In this document: piece after piece, positions 34,454 to 42,810 of the stretch | Position numbering within the stretch: the stretch's first letter is position 1 | How the letters are laid out: each line of letters opens with the position of its first letter | From: Kribbella aluminosa | GTDB lineage: Bacteria; Actinomycetota; Actinomycetes; Propionibacteriales; Kribbellaceae | DNA length: 64,000 nt | Direction of reading: 5' to 3' | NCBI RefSeq assembly: GCF_017876295.1 | Contig: NZ_JAGINT010000001.1 | Coordinates: 3,782,001-3,846,000 of the forward strand | The notes under the pieces: model-generated | What the model was told of the DNA's origin: nothing | Database searches by the model: none | Seen by the model: only the letters and a program-made list of their open reading frames with translations | Position numbers and translations under genes: made by a program

Positions 34454-34547
34454 CCGGAAGTCGGAGCAGGGCCTGCGCGTCGGAGGCGTTGAACATGAAA
34501 TAGCGGGTGCTCAGGCACCACTTCCTGTTCAGCGCCTCGGTGCGCGG
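34451..34547 (-). other. In-frame open stretch after the choice-of-anchor gene
   Basis: After the TGA of the gene at 34548 the same frame stays open for 31 codons, reading TEALNRKWCLSTRYFMFNAS then DAQALLRLP, and closes with TAG inside the mshC stop region. It looks protein-like and may be the tail of a lost gene. A small hairpin, GGTGC and GCACC, lies at 34506-34519. No terminator with a T-run is seen. Confidence 0.25.
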
Positions 34548-35438
34548 TCAGCCGGTGACCGGCTGGTGGGTTTTCACCGGGGTCGGGACCGGCGCCGCGG
34601 GTGGGGTGTTGACCTGGGGCGGGGCGGGGTGGTCCACCGGGGGTTTGGGGGTGGGCTTGGATTTGGCGGCGGGCTTCGCGCAGGTGGCGGAGGCCAGGTT
34701 GATGGTTTCGGCGCCGGCCAGGTTGATGGTCAGGCCGGTGACCGTGAAGGCGCCGTCCGAGTGCTTCGCCTGGCTGTTGACCTTGATCGACGCCAGCGGG
34801 TTCGACGGCAGACTCGCGCCCTGCTTCGTGGTCGGCAGCTTGACCGTCTGGCCGAGCAGCGTCAGCGCGCCGATGTCGATACCGCCGGTGTCACCCGAGC
34901 ACCACACGTTCAGCGAGTCGATCGCGAGCAGCGACTTCGGCGGCGTGAGCAGCAGGTTGCACAGGTCCGGCAGGTTCTTCACCGGCAGGTCCGCGGTGCT
35001 CAGCTTCGGCAGGCCCAGGCCCAGGTCCGGCAGCGCGAGGTTCGGCACCGGGAGGTTGTCGGCGCCGGTCTTCGGCAGGTTCGCGCACTGCTGCTTCAGC
35101 TCCGGCGGGATCTTCACCTGACTGAGGATGTCCGGCCCGATCACGATGTCGAACAGCTCCACCGACGCCGAGTCGTTGCCCGCGGTCGCCGTCCCGGCCC
35201 GCACCGAGATCAGCGGGTTCTTCGGCAGTTCGAGCGCGGACGTCGTCTGCCGCTTGCCGTCCAGCGACTCGGCGTACGGCGTCTTCGCGACCGGCACCTG
35301 TCCTTCGGCGCTCACGGCGTACGCCGAGGACGGGCGCGCCGCCGCGTTGCCGACCGGGGCACTCGCGACCAGGCTGAACGTCACGACGCCCGCCACGGCC
35401 GCGGCCGTGAGCACCGTCGGAGCCAACTGTCGTCGCAT
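34548..35438 (-). CDS. Secreted choice-of-anchor P-like protein
   Basis: A 296-residue exported protein. A signal peptide is evident (MRRQLAPTVLTAAAVAGVVT followed by ASAPVGNAAA). The body is rich in Ser, Leu, Asp and Asn (STADLPVKNLPDLCNLL, SLNVWCSGDTGGIDIGALTL) with four cysteines that may form disulfides, and the tail is proline/lysine rich (KSKPTPKPPVDHPAPP). The domain style matches actinobacterial choice-of-anchor P proteins. It begins 10 bases after the L,D-transpeptidase gene with a good AAGGAGAA site, so the two are co-transcribed and probably act in the cell wall. Confidence 0.7.
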   Translation of the reverse strand: MRRQLAPTVLTAAAVAGVVTFSLVASAPVGNAAARPSSAYAVSAEGQVPVAKTPYAESLDGKRQTTSALELPKNPLISVRAGTATAGNDSASVELFDIVIGPDILSQVKIPPELKQQCANLPKTGADNLPVPNLALPDLGLGLPKLSTADLPVKNLPDLCNLLLTPPKSLLAIDSLNVWCSGDTGGIDIGALTLLGQTVKLPTTKQGASLPSNPLASIKVNSQAKHSDGAFTVTGLTINLAGAETINLASATCAKPAAKSKPTPKPPVDHPAPPQVNTPPAAPVPTPVKTHQPVTG

Positions 35439-35448
35439 CGGATTCTCC

Positions 35449-36234
35449 TTATTTGCTGTCGATCAGGACGAGCGTCCCGAGCGGAACCTGCTGCAGATCG
35501 GCGAGCGCGGCCTTCGGCACCCGGACGCAGCCCGCGCTGATCGCCGCACCGAACACGTGCGGATTCGGCCAGCCGTGGATCGCGACGGTACCAGGTCCGC
35601 CACCGAACGTGTCCAAGGTGGGACTGTGCGCACCCAGCGGAAGCACGATCGGCGACGCCGAGCGTTTGTGGTCGATGATCGAGCCGAGCAGGAACGTCCG
35701 GCCCGGGGGCGTCGGCGTCTTCTTCGCGCCGACCCCGGCCTTCCAGGTCCCGAGGCTCTTGTTGTCCAGGAAGAGCTCGAGCGTCCGCGAGCTGGTGTGC
35801 ACGCGGACCAGGTACGACGAACTGGCCCGCTCGAGGTCCGTGTCCTGGAGCCAGCCGGTGGACCGGTTCGGCTTGGAGGGCAGCAGCACCCGGACCCAGC
35901 CGTCGGTCTGGTCCACCACCGGCAGCCAGGTCGGCCCGAACTGGGTCGGCCCGATCTTCCCGAACGCGTCGCCCGCGTCGGGCGAGGTGAACAGCGCGGC
36001 CTCGGCCCGGGGGTGCACGACCACCCCGCCGGTCCCGGCGAACGGGTTGGCGTCCAGCGGCGCGGTGGCGATCGTGGTCGCGGTCGTCGACGCCGTCAGC
36101 GTGCTGAGGTCGACCGTCTTCGCGCTGCCGGCCTTGTTGCCGAAGATGCCGATCGCGGCGACCACCCCGAGCAGGACGAGCACAGCCAGTGCAGGGACCG
36201 AACTACCACCCCGCTCGTTGCGCATGCCCCGCAT
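35449..36234 (-). CDS. L,D-transpeptidase (YkuD domain)
   Basis: A 261-residue membrane-anchored enzyme that forms 3-3 crosslinks in peptidoglycan or attaches proteins to it. One N-terminal transmembrane segment (VPALAVLVLLGVVAAIGIFG) is followed by a linker and an SH3-like part (GWVRVLLPSKPNRSTGWLQD). The YkuD domain ends with HGWPNPHVFGAAISAGCVRV, which supplies the catalytic histidine and cysteine. ATG 36232-36234 is used; a second ATG lies four codons later. A 20-base palindrome sits 22 bases upstream. Confidence 0.9.
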   Translation of the reverse strand: MRGMRNERGGSSVPALAVLVLLGVVAAIGIFGNKAGSAKTVDLSTLTASTTATTIATAPLDANPFAGTGGVVVHPRAEAALFTSPDAGDAFGKIGPTQFGPTWLPVVDQTDGWVRVLLPSKPNRSTGWLQDTDLERASSSYLVRVHTSSRTLELFLDNKSLGTWKAGVGAKKTPTPPGRTFLLGSIIDHKRSASPIVLPLGAHSPTLDTFGGGPGTVAIHGWPNPHVFGAAISAGCVRVPKAALADLQQVPLGTLVLIDSK

Positions 36235-36255
36235 GTCCCGGCTCCCAGCGATCCC

Positions 36256-36275
36256 GGTGACGGCGCGCCGTCACC
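36256..36275. promoter_or_regulatory. Perfect 20-bp palindrome upstream of the L,D-transpeptidase
   Basis: GGTGACGGCGCGCCGTCACC is fully self-complementary. On the minus strand it lies between a possible -10 box TATATT (near 36293) and the start codon, so it is in the leader and could be an operator or an mRNA hairpin. No T-run follows, so it is unlikely to be a terminator for the PAC2 gene. Confidence 0.45.
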
Positions 36276-36333
36276 CCCCAGTTGTCCGGTCGAATATAAA
36301 CCCACTGGTAACAACGCGCCACACCCCGAGCGG

Positions 36334-37182
36334 TTACTCTCCTGGGCGGTTCTTGTTCCGCCGCTTGAGGTACCGCTCGAACTCGGCCGCGATCGCCTCG
36401 CCGGTGGCCTCCGGCAGGTCGGCGGTGTCGCGCTGCTCCTCGAGCGACTGCACGTACTCCGCGACCTCCGGGTCCTCCTCGCTCAGCTCGTCCGCGCCGC
36501 GCTGCCAGGCCCGCGCGAGCTCGGGCAGGTCACCCTCCGGGATGGTCAGGTCGAGCAGCTCCTCGACCTTGCCGAGCAACGCCAGCGACGCCTTCGGGCA
36601 CGGCGTACCGGCGATGTAGTGCGGGATCGCGGACCAGATCGACACCGACGGCACGCCGAGCGTCGTGCACAGGTCGGCGAACACGCCGGTGATCCCGGTC
36701 GGGCCCTCGTACGTCGACGGCTCCAGGCTCCAGGCCGCGGTCAGCTCCTCGTCAGACGAGGTCGCGGACACCGGGATCGGCCGGGTGTGCGGCGCGTCCG
36801 CGAGCAGCGCGCCGAGCACGACGACGATCTGCGCGTTCGACTCGTCGACCAGCTCCAGCAGCTCCCGGGAGAACGCGCGCCAGCGCATGTTCGGCTCGAC
36901 GCCGCGGATCAGCAGCACGTCCCGGCCGGTGTCGTCCGGGCGGGCCAGGTAGATCCGGGTGGTCGGCCAGGTCAGCTGCCGGGCGCCGTCGTCGTCGATC
37001 GCGACCCGCGGCCGGTTCACCTGGTAGTCGTAGTAGTCCTCGGGGTCGATGGCCGTCACGAGCTCCGCGTCCCACTCGTCGATCAGGTGGTCGACCGCTC
37101 CGGTGGCCGCCTCGGCCGCGTCGTTCCAGCCCTCGAACGCGGCGATCACGACCGGGTCCCTCAGGTTCGCGAGGTCAACCAC
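36334..37182 (-). CDS. PAC2 family protein
   Basis: A 282-residue protein of the proteasome-assembly-chaperone 2-like family, common in actinobacteria and of unproven function. It opens with DPVVIAAFEGWNDAAEAATG, the characteristic first strand and helix, and contains LLIRGVEPNMRWRAFSRELL and VSIWSAIPHYIAGTPCPKAS, both typical of the family. The C-terminus is charged (FERYLKRRNKNRPGE). It is divergent from the HAD gene at 37359. Confidence 0.88.
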   Translation of the reverse strand: MVDLANLRDPVVIAAFEGWNDAAEAATGAVDHLIDEWDAELVTAIDPEDYYDYQVNRPRVAIDDDGARQLTWPTTRIYLARPDDTGRDVLLIRGVEPNMRWRAFSRELLELVDESNAQIVVVLGALLADAPHTRPIPVSATSSDEELTAAWSLEPSTYEGPTGITGVFADLCTTLGVPSVSIWSAIPHYIAGTPCPKASLALLGKVEELLDLTIPEGDLPELARAWQRGADELSEEDPEVAEYVQSLEEQRDTADLPEATGEAIAAEFERYLKRRNKNRPGE

Positions 37183-37358
37183 TCGCAGGCCCCCTGTCGT
37201 CTCTCAAGCCAACACCGGCGGGTTGCCGGAATCCGGACTGCAAGCCTACGTGCTGCGACCGGGTCATGCGGCCGGTTTCACCCCGGGCGGAACGTGTCGC
37301 GACGGACCAGGGAGAATGGATCGAACGGATCTCGGGAGACGACGTAGAGGAGCTGTAG

Positions 37359-38012
37359 TTGCCGGCCCTGCAAGCGGTGCTGTGGGACATGGACGGGACG
37401 TTGGTCGACTCCGAGAAGGTCTGGGCGGAGGTCCAGCTGGAGCTGCTCGCGGAGCTCGGCGCGGCCTGGACGCTCGAGGACTGTCTGTCGTTGATCGGCA
37501 GCGACCTGCGGGACGCCGTGCAGGTCTGGATGGCGCGGATCCCGGAGGGCGTGATCACCGGCGACGAGCTCGCGCACCGGATGTTCTCCGAGGTGGTCGA
37601 GGCGCTCCGGCGAGAGGTCACGTTCCAGCCGGGGGCGCTCGAGCTGCTACAAGCGCTGCGTAAGGAAGACGTCCCGTGCGGGCTGGTGTCGGCGTCGTAC
37701 CGGACGATGATCGACGCGGTGCTGGGGCACCTGCCGCCGGATCCGTTCGACGTGATCGTGGCCGGCGACGAGGTGACGCTCGGCAAGCCGAACCCGGAGC
37801 CGTACCTGACCGCGGCCGAGCGGCTCGGCGTCGACCCGGCGTACTGCGTCGTGATCGAGGACTCGATGACCGGTACCCAGGCCGGTACGGCGGCCGGCAT
37901 GTACGTCGTCGCCGTACCGCAGTGGATCGGCATCCCCGACGCCCCGCGGCGGCTCGTGGTGACGTCCCTGGAGCCGCTGACACCGGAGTCCTTGCGCGCG
38001 CTGCTCCGTTGA
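37359..38012 (+). CDS. HAD family hydrolase (beta-phosphoglucomutase-like)
   Basis: A 217-residue haloacid-dehalogenase-fold phosphatase. Motif I is LWDMDGTLVDSEKVW (the first aspartate is the nucleophile), motif II is SASYR, motif III is the lysine of LGKPNPEPYL, and motif IV is VIEDSMTGTQAG. The helical cap lies between residues 18 and 85. The TTG start at 37359 has GAGGAG upstream. Substrate unknown; family members act on small phosphosugars. Confidence 0.88.
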   Translation: MPALQAVLWDMDGTLVDSEKVWAEVQLELLAELGAAWTLEDCLSLIGSDLRDAVQVWMARIPEGVITGDELAHRMFSEVVEALRREVTFQPGALELLQALRKEDVPCGLVSASYRTMIDAVLGHLPPDPFDVIVAGDEVTLGKPNPEPYLTAAERLGVDPAYCVVIEDSMTGTQAGTAAGMYVVAVPQWIGIPDAPRRLVVTSLEPLTPESLRALLR

Positions 38013-38088
38013 GGGGCTACCGTCACTTGGTGCCCTCGGGGGTCGTTGATTATGCAGGTGGGGTAACGGGCTGGGGAAAGGTGAGACG

Positions 38089-39660
38089 GTGAGTGACTGG
38101 GTGCGCCGGTTGTCGGCGGCCGTGGCTGTCGGTGCGCTGGGGATCTGCCTGGCTGCCTGTGGTCAGCCGGACGACAATGCGCCGCACCCGGGGGAGCAGA
38201 CGCCGAAGCTGATGCTGCTGCGGCTGGCGACCACGGACTCGGTCACCTCGCTCGACCCGGCCGGCCAGTACGACGTGGCCTCGCGGACCGTCCAGGCGAA
38301 CCTCTACCAGACGCTGCTGACGATCCTTCCGGACAAGCCGACGCCGGTGCCGGACGCGGCGGACTGCCAGTTCGACTCGCCGACGACGTACACCTGCAGC
38401 CTGAAAGAGAACCTGACCTTCCCGAACGGGCACCAGCTGACCTCGTCGGACGTGAAGTTCAGCTTCGACCGGCTGGTCAAGCTGCGGACGCCCGGGGGAC
38501 TGGCCCCGCTGTTCGCGTCGGTGAAGTCGGTGAGTACGCCGGATCCGCTGACCGCCGTGTTCAACCTGACCAGCCCGGACGCGCGGCTGCCGTACCTGCT
38601 GACTACGACCGCGGCGTCGATCGTCGACGAGCAGTCCTACCCGGCGGACGCGCTGCTGCAGGACAAGGCGATCGGCAGCGGGCCGTACCAGCTGGCCGGA
38701 TTCAAGTCGGGCGCCGAGGTCGCGCTGACGAAGTTCACCAACTACCACGGTCCGCGGGCGGCGCAGAACGACGGCGTCACGATCACCACCGTGCCGAGCG
38801 CTGAGGACCTCTACCGGCAGATCGCCACCGGGAAGACCGACCTCGCGTTCCACGGTCTCGGCCCGGCGCTGCTCGACAAGCTCCGCACCGCCGGCGGCGT
38901 CCAGGTCGTCGACGCGGGCGCCGCGGAGATCCGGCTGTACGCGTTCCAGATGAAGTCGCTGCTGTCCCGCAACCCGGCGATCCGGCGCGCCGTGGCGCAG
39001 GTCGTCGACCGGGCCGCACTCGCGAAGACGGCGTACGGCGATCACGTGTCGCCGCTGTTCTCGGTCGTACCGCCGGGCTTCGGCGGACAGGTGGACGCGT
39101 TCAGGACGGAGTACAAGCAGCCGAACAAGACCGTGGCCGCCGCGATGCTGAGGAACGCGCACATCGCCGTACCGGTGCCGTTGACGGTCGGCTGGACGCC
39201 CTCGCAGTACGGCGTGGGCGCGAAGGCCGAGGTGCTGGAGCTGAAGCGGCAGCTCGAGGCGTCCGGGCTGTTCCGGATGACGCTGCGGAGCGCCGAGTGG
39301 CCGCAGTACCAGCAGGCGACGGCGGCCGGGGCGTACGACGTGTTCATGGCCGGCTGGACGCCGGACTACCCGGACGCCGACGACTACCTGCGGCCGTTCG
39401 TCGCGACCGACGGTGCGTTCGCGTCGAACGGGTACCGGTCGGCGGCGGCGACGAAGCTGCTGCAGCAGGAACGCGGCGAGCAGAACGGTCTGCAGCGCGA
39501 CGACCTGATCGGTCAGCTACAGGGAGTGATCGCGCGGGAGGCACCGGTGATCCCGCTCTGGCAGGGACACGTCACCGTGGTGGCCGGCAAGGACCTGCAG
39601 AACGTGAAAACCGCGCTCGACCCGCTGTCGTTCCTGTATTTGTCCGGATTACGGCACTGA
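38089..39660 (+). CDS. ABC transporter substrate-binding lipoprotein (family 5), first copy
   Basis: A 523-residue extracellular solute-binding protein of family 5 (peptides and related solutes). The signal peptide ends in the lipobox LAACG, so the mature protein is attached to the membrane by Cys-24 or so. SLKENLTFPNGHQLTSSDVK then FSFDRL is the family signature; VDRAALAKTAYGDHVSPLFS is another conserved part. The GTG at 38089 has GGTGAGACG upstream. It lies 230 bases before the permease gene and could use the same transporter as the copy at 40940. Confidence 0.88.
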   Translation: MSDWVRRLSAAVAVGALGICLAACGQPDDNAPHPGEQTPKLMLLRLATTDSVTSLDPAGQYDVASRTVQANLYQTLLTILPDKPTPVPDAADCQFDSPTTYTCSLKENLTFPNGHQLTSSDVKFSFDRLVKLRTPGGLAPLFASVKSVSTPDPLTAVFNLTSPDARLPYLLTTTAASIVDEQSYPADALLQDKAIGSGPYQLAGFKSGAEVALTKFTNYHGPRAAQNDGVTITTVPSAEDLYRQIATGKTDLAFHGLGPALLDKLRTAGGVQVVDAGAAEIRLYAFQMKSLLSRNPAIRRAVAQVVDRAALAKTAYGDHVSPLFSVVPPGFGGQVDAFRTEYKQPNKTVAAAMLRNAHIAVPVPLTVGWTPSQYGVGAKAEVLELKRQLEASGLFRMTLRSAEWPQYQQATAAGAYDVFMAGWTPDYPDADDYLRPFVATDGAFASNGYRSAAATKLLQQERGEQNGLQRDDLIGQLQGVIAREAPVIPLWQGHVTVVAGKDLQNVKTALDPLSFLYLSGLRH

Positions 39661-39890
39661 CACAAAAATGCCATGGCAGTAACGGTTCGCGAGGTCCCGG
39701 CGACCGTCGGTGCGACGCCGTGGTTTACTGCGGAATGTCCACGATACGGGACGATTTCCTGACGATCACGATCGGGCAACGCAGCACTTTCCGCGTTTGA
39801 CTCCGGGGTGTAATGGCGGCAGGTTAAGGCGGCAGTCATACCGGATTTCGTTCCGGTTCATCCGACGAACGAGGTAGGGGTACAGATCGC

Positions 39891-40883
39891 GTGAGCGCGC
39901 CACTCGAGGTCGATCCCGCATCATCGTCAGCCCAGCCGGAGGCGGTGCTCGAAGGCGTCGGCAAGATCGAGGGCAGGTCGCTCTGGCAGATCTCCTGGAT
40001 GCGGCTGAAGCGGGACAAGGTCGCGATCGCCGGCGGGATCTTCGTGATCATCCTGATGCTGGTCGGGGTGTTCGCCCCGCTGCTGTGCAAGCTCGTCGGG
40101 GTCACGCCGAACGACTTCCATCAGGACCTCGTGGACGCGTCGCTGCAGACGCCGATCGGCAAGTTCGGCGGGGTCAGCTGGAGCCATCCGCTCGGCGTCG
40201 AGCCGGTGAACGGCCGGGACATCTTCGCCCGGATCGTCTACGGCGCCCGGATCTCGCTGCTGATCGCGTTCCTGGCGACGCTGCTGTCGGTGGTCATCGG
40301 GGTCGTGATGGGGATCGTCGCCGGGTACTTCGGCGGCTGGGTCGACACCCTGATCAGCCGGCTGATGGACATCTTCCTGGCGTTCCCGCTGGTGCTGTTC
40401 GCGCTCGCGCTGGTCGGCGCCGTACCGGACTCGATCCTCGGCCTCCAGGGTGACGCGCTGCGGGTCGCGCTGATCGTCTTCATCATCGGCTTCTTCAGCT
40501 GGCCGTACATCGGCCGGATCATCCGCGGCCAGACGCTGTCACTGCGCGAACGCGAGTTCGTCGACGCGGCCCGCAGCCTCGGCGCGGGCCGGCCGTACAT
40601 CCTGTTCACCGAACTGCTGCCGAACCTGATCGCGCCGATCCTGGTCTACGCGACCCTGCTGATCCCGACCAACGTCCTCTTCGAGGCGGGTCTGTCGTAT
40701 CTCGGCGTCGGCGTCCGCCCCCCGACCGCCAGCTGGGGCGACATGCTGTCGATCGCGGCGAAGTGGTACTCGGTCGACCCCTGGTACATGATCTCGCCGG
40801 GTCTGTCGATCTTCATCACGGTGCTGGCGTTCAACCTGTTCGGCGACGGGCTGCGCGACGCGCTCGACCCGCGGTCGCGGTAG
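39891..40883 (+). CDS. ABC transporter permease, DppC/OppC type
   Basis: A 330-residue inner-membrane subunit for peptide import. After a cytoplasmic N-terminus it has six hydrophobic segments; the EAA loop reads EREFVDAARSLGAGRPYILF with the conserved glycine, and GLSYLGVGVRPPTASWGDML is the family C-terminal motif. The OppC_N segment is SLWQISWMRLKRDKVAIAGG. GTG 39891 is preceded by GAGGTAGGGG. In most operons the B permease precedes the C permease; here C comes first and is separated from B by a binding-protein gene. Confidence 0.9.
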   Translation: MSAPLEVDPASSSAQPEAVLEGVGKIEGRSLWQISWMRLKRDKVAIAGGIFVIILMLVGVFAPLLCKLVGVTPNDFHQDLVDASLQTPIGKFGGVSWSHPLGVEPVNGRDIFARIVYGARISLLIAFLATLLSVVIGVVMGIVAGYFGGWVDTLISRLMDIFLAFPLVLFALALVGAVPDSILGLQGDALRVALIVFIIGFFSWPYIGRIIRGQTLSLREREFVDAARSLGAGRPYILFTELLPNLIAPILVYATLLIPTNVLFEAGLSYLGVGVRPPTASWGDMLSIAAKWYSVDPWYMISPGLSIFITVLAFNLFGDGLRDALDPRSR

Positions 40884-40939
40884 GACTTCTCTCCAACCAG
40901 GGAGCCTGGGCTCTCACAAATAAAGGGGTGCAAGAAGAG

Positions 40940-42715
40940 ATGAGATGGAATCGCATCACGACGGCCACCGCCGTCAGTGCGGCCGTCGCCCTGAGCCTGG
41001 TGGCTTGCGGGGGACCCAAGGCGTCGCCGGGCGGCGGATCCAGTGCCGGCGGCGCGACGGCCGAGTTCAACGCCGCTGTGGGCAAGGACTTCAAACCCAG
41101 CGACAAAAAGGGTGGCACGCTGCGGATGGCGATCACCCAGCAATGGGACTCGACCGACCCGGGTGACACCTACTACGGCCTGTCCTGGAACCTGGTGCGC
41201 AACTACGTCCGTCCGCTGATGACGTTCAAGGCGGCGCCGGGTGCGGAAGGAGCCAAGCCGGTTCCGGACCTCGCCGAGGCGCCCGGTGTGCCGAGCAACA
41301 ACGCCACGACCTGGACCTACAAGATCCGCAAGGGGATCAAGTTCGAGGACGGTACGCCGGTCACCTCGAAGGACGTCAAGTACGCCGTCGCGCGGTCGCT
41401 GGACAAGGTCACGCTGCCGAACGGCCCGACGTACTTCAACGACTTCCTGCTCGACATCCCGAAGGGCTACAGCGTCTACAAGGACAAGACGCTGGCCGGG
41501 GTGGCGAAGGCGATCGAGACGCCTGACGACAACACGATCGTCTTCCACCTGAACAAGCCGTTCGCGAGCTTCGACTACTTCGCCCAGCTGCCGTCGACGG
41601 CCCCGGTGCCGCAGGCCAAGGACACGGGTGCGAAGTACAAGGAGCACCCGATCGCGACCGGTCCGTACAAGTTCGGCACCTACAACCCGAACAGCGGCTT
41701 CGACCTGGTCCGCAACGACCAGTACGACCCGGCGACCGACCCGGACTCGGGCCGCAAGGCGCTGCCGGACAAGATCACCATCGCCTACAACGTCGAGGGC
41801 ACCGACATCGACAACCGGCTGCTGGCCGGTGACCTGGACGTCGACCTCGCCGGTACCGGTGTGCAGCCGGAGACCCAGGCGAAGATCCTCGCCGACCCGA
41901 AGCTGAAGGCACACGCCGACAACGTGCCGGCGCCGCGGCTGAACTTCACCGTGCTGAACAGCCAGGTCCCGCCGCTGGACAACATCCACTGCCGCAAGGC
42001 CGTGCTGTACGCCGCCGACCACGAGGGCTACCAGCGTGCGTACGGCGGTCCGATCGGTGGCGACATCGCGACGAACCTGATGCCGCCGGGCGTCAGCGGG
42101 TCGGAGCAGTTCGACGACTACGGTTTCAAGACCGACAAGAACGGCAACGTCGACAAGGCCAAGGCCGAGCTGCAGCAGTGCGGTCAGCCGAACGGCTTCG
42201 CGATGAACGTCACCTACCGCACCGACCGGGCCAAGGAGAAGGCGGTCGCCGAGATGCTGCAGCAGTCGCTGAAGCGGGTCGGCATCAACCTGACCACCAA
42301 GCCCTACCCGACCGGTGACTACACCAAGCTGTACGCCGGCAAGCCTGACTTCGCGAAGGCGAACAAGCTCGGTCTGATCGTCTACAGCTGGGGCGCGGAC
42401 TGGAACGACGGCTTCGGCTTCCTGAGCCAGATCGTCGACAGCCGGGTGATCCGGGACGCCGGTGGTAACACCAACCTGGGTATCCGCATCCCCGAGGTCG
42501 ACACGATGATCGACCAGGCGCTGAAGACGACCGACGAGACCGCCCGGAACAAGATCTGGGTGGACATCGACAAGAAGGTCATGGAGCAGGCGGCCGCGCT
42601 GCCGGGCATCTGGGCCAAGGGCCTGCTGTACCGTCCGGACACGCTGGCCAACGTCTTCACCAACGACGGTCAGAACATGTACGACTACGCGGCGATCGGT
42701 GTCGCGCAGAAGTAG
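40940..42715 (+). CDS. ABC transporter substrate-binding lipoprotein (family 5), second copy
   Basis: A 591-residue family 5 binding protein. The signal peptide has the lipobox SLVACGG, giving a lipidated Cys at about residue 23. The signature KIRKGIKFEDGTPVTSKDVK then YAVARSLDKV is clear, and TYRTDRAKEKAVAEMLQQSL is in the second lobe. The ATG has AAGAAGAG upstream. The codon usage looks strongly optimised, fitting high expression. Behind it is a 15-bp perfect hairpin at 42765-42798 that may raise its transcript level over that of the downstream genes. Confidence 0.9.
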   Translation: MRWNRITTATAVSAAVALSLVACGGPKASPGGGSSAGGATAEFNAAVGKDFKPSDKKGGTLRMAITQQWDSTDPGDTYYGLSWNLVRNYVRPLMTFKAAPGAEGAKPVPDLAEAPGVPSNNATTWTYKIRKGIKFEDGTPVTSKDVKYAVARSLDKVTLPNGPTYFNDFLLDIPKGYSVYKDKTLAGVAKAIETPDDNTIVFHLNKPFASFDYFAQLPSTAPVPQAKDTGAKYKEHPIATGPYKFGTYNPNSGFDLVRNDQYDPATDPDSGRKALPDKITIAYNVEGTDIDNRLLAGDLDVDLAGTGVQPETQAKILADPKLKAHADNVPAPRLNFTVLNSQVPPLDNIHCRKAVLYAADHEGYQRAYGGPIGGDIATNLMPPGVSGSEQFDDYGFKTDKNGNVDKAKAELQQCGQPNGFAMNVTYRTDRAKEKAVAEMLQQSLKRVGINLTTKPYPTGDYTKLYAGKPDFAKANKLGLIVYSWGADWNDGFGFLSQIVDSRVIRDAGGNTNLGIRIPEVDTMIDQALKTTDETARNKIWVDIDKKVMEQAAALPGIWAKGLLYRPDTLANVFTNDGQNMYDYAAIGVAQK

Positions 42716-42764
42716 TTGCTCCGACCAACCATCATTTCGCCAGCAGAGGTAGGTGAAGGCTGAC

Positions 42765-42798
42765 GGTGACCGGTGATCAGCGATGATCACCGGTCACC
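42765..42798 (+). promoter_or_regulatory. Perfect 15-bp hairpin with GCGA tetraloop between binding-protein and permease genes
   Basis: GGTGACCGGTGATCA pairs with TGATCACCGGTCACC around GCGA, a GNRA tetraloop. There is no T-run, so this is not a standard intrinsic terminator. It begins 50 bases after the binding-protein stop and ends 12 bases before the permease GTG, the place where many ABC operons have an mRNA-stabilising hairpin. It may both protect the upstream message and reduce expression of the permease. Confidence 0.6.
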
Positions 42799-42810
42799 AC
42801 GCCGCGCACG

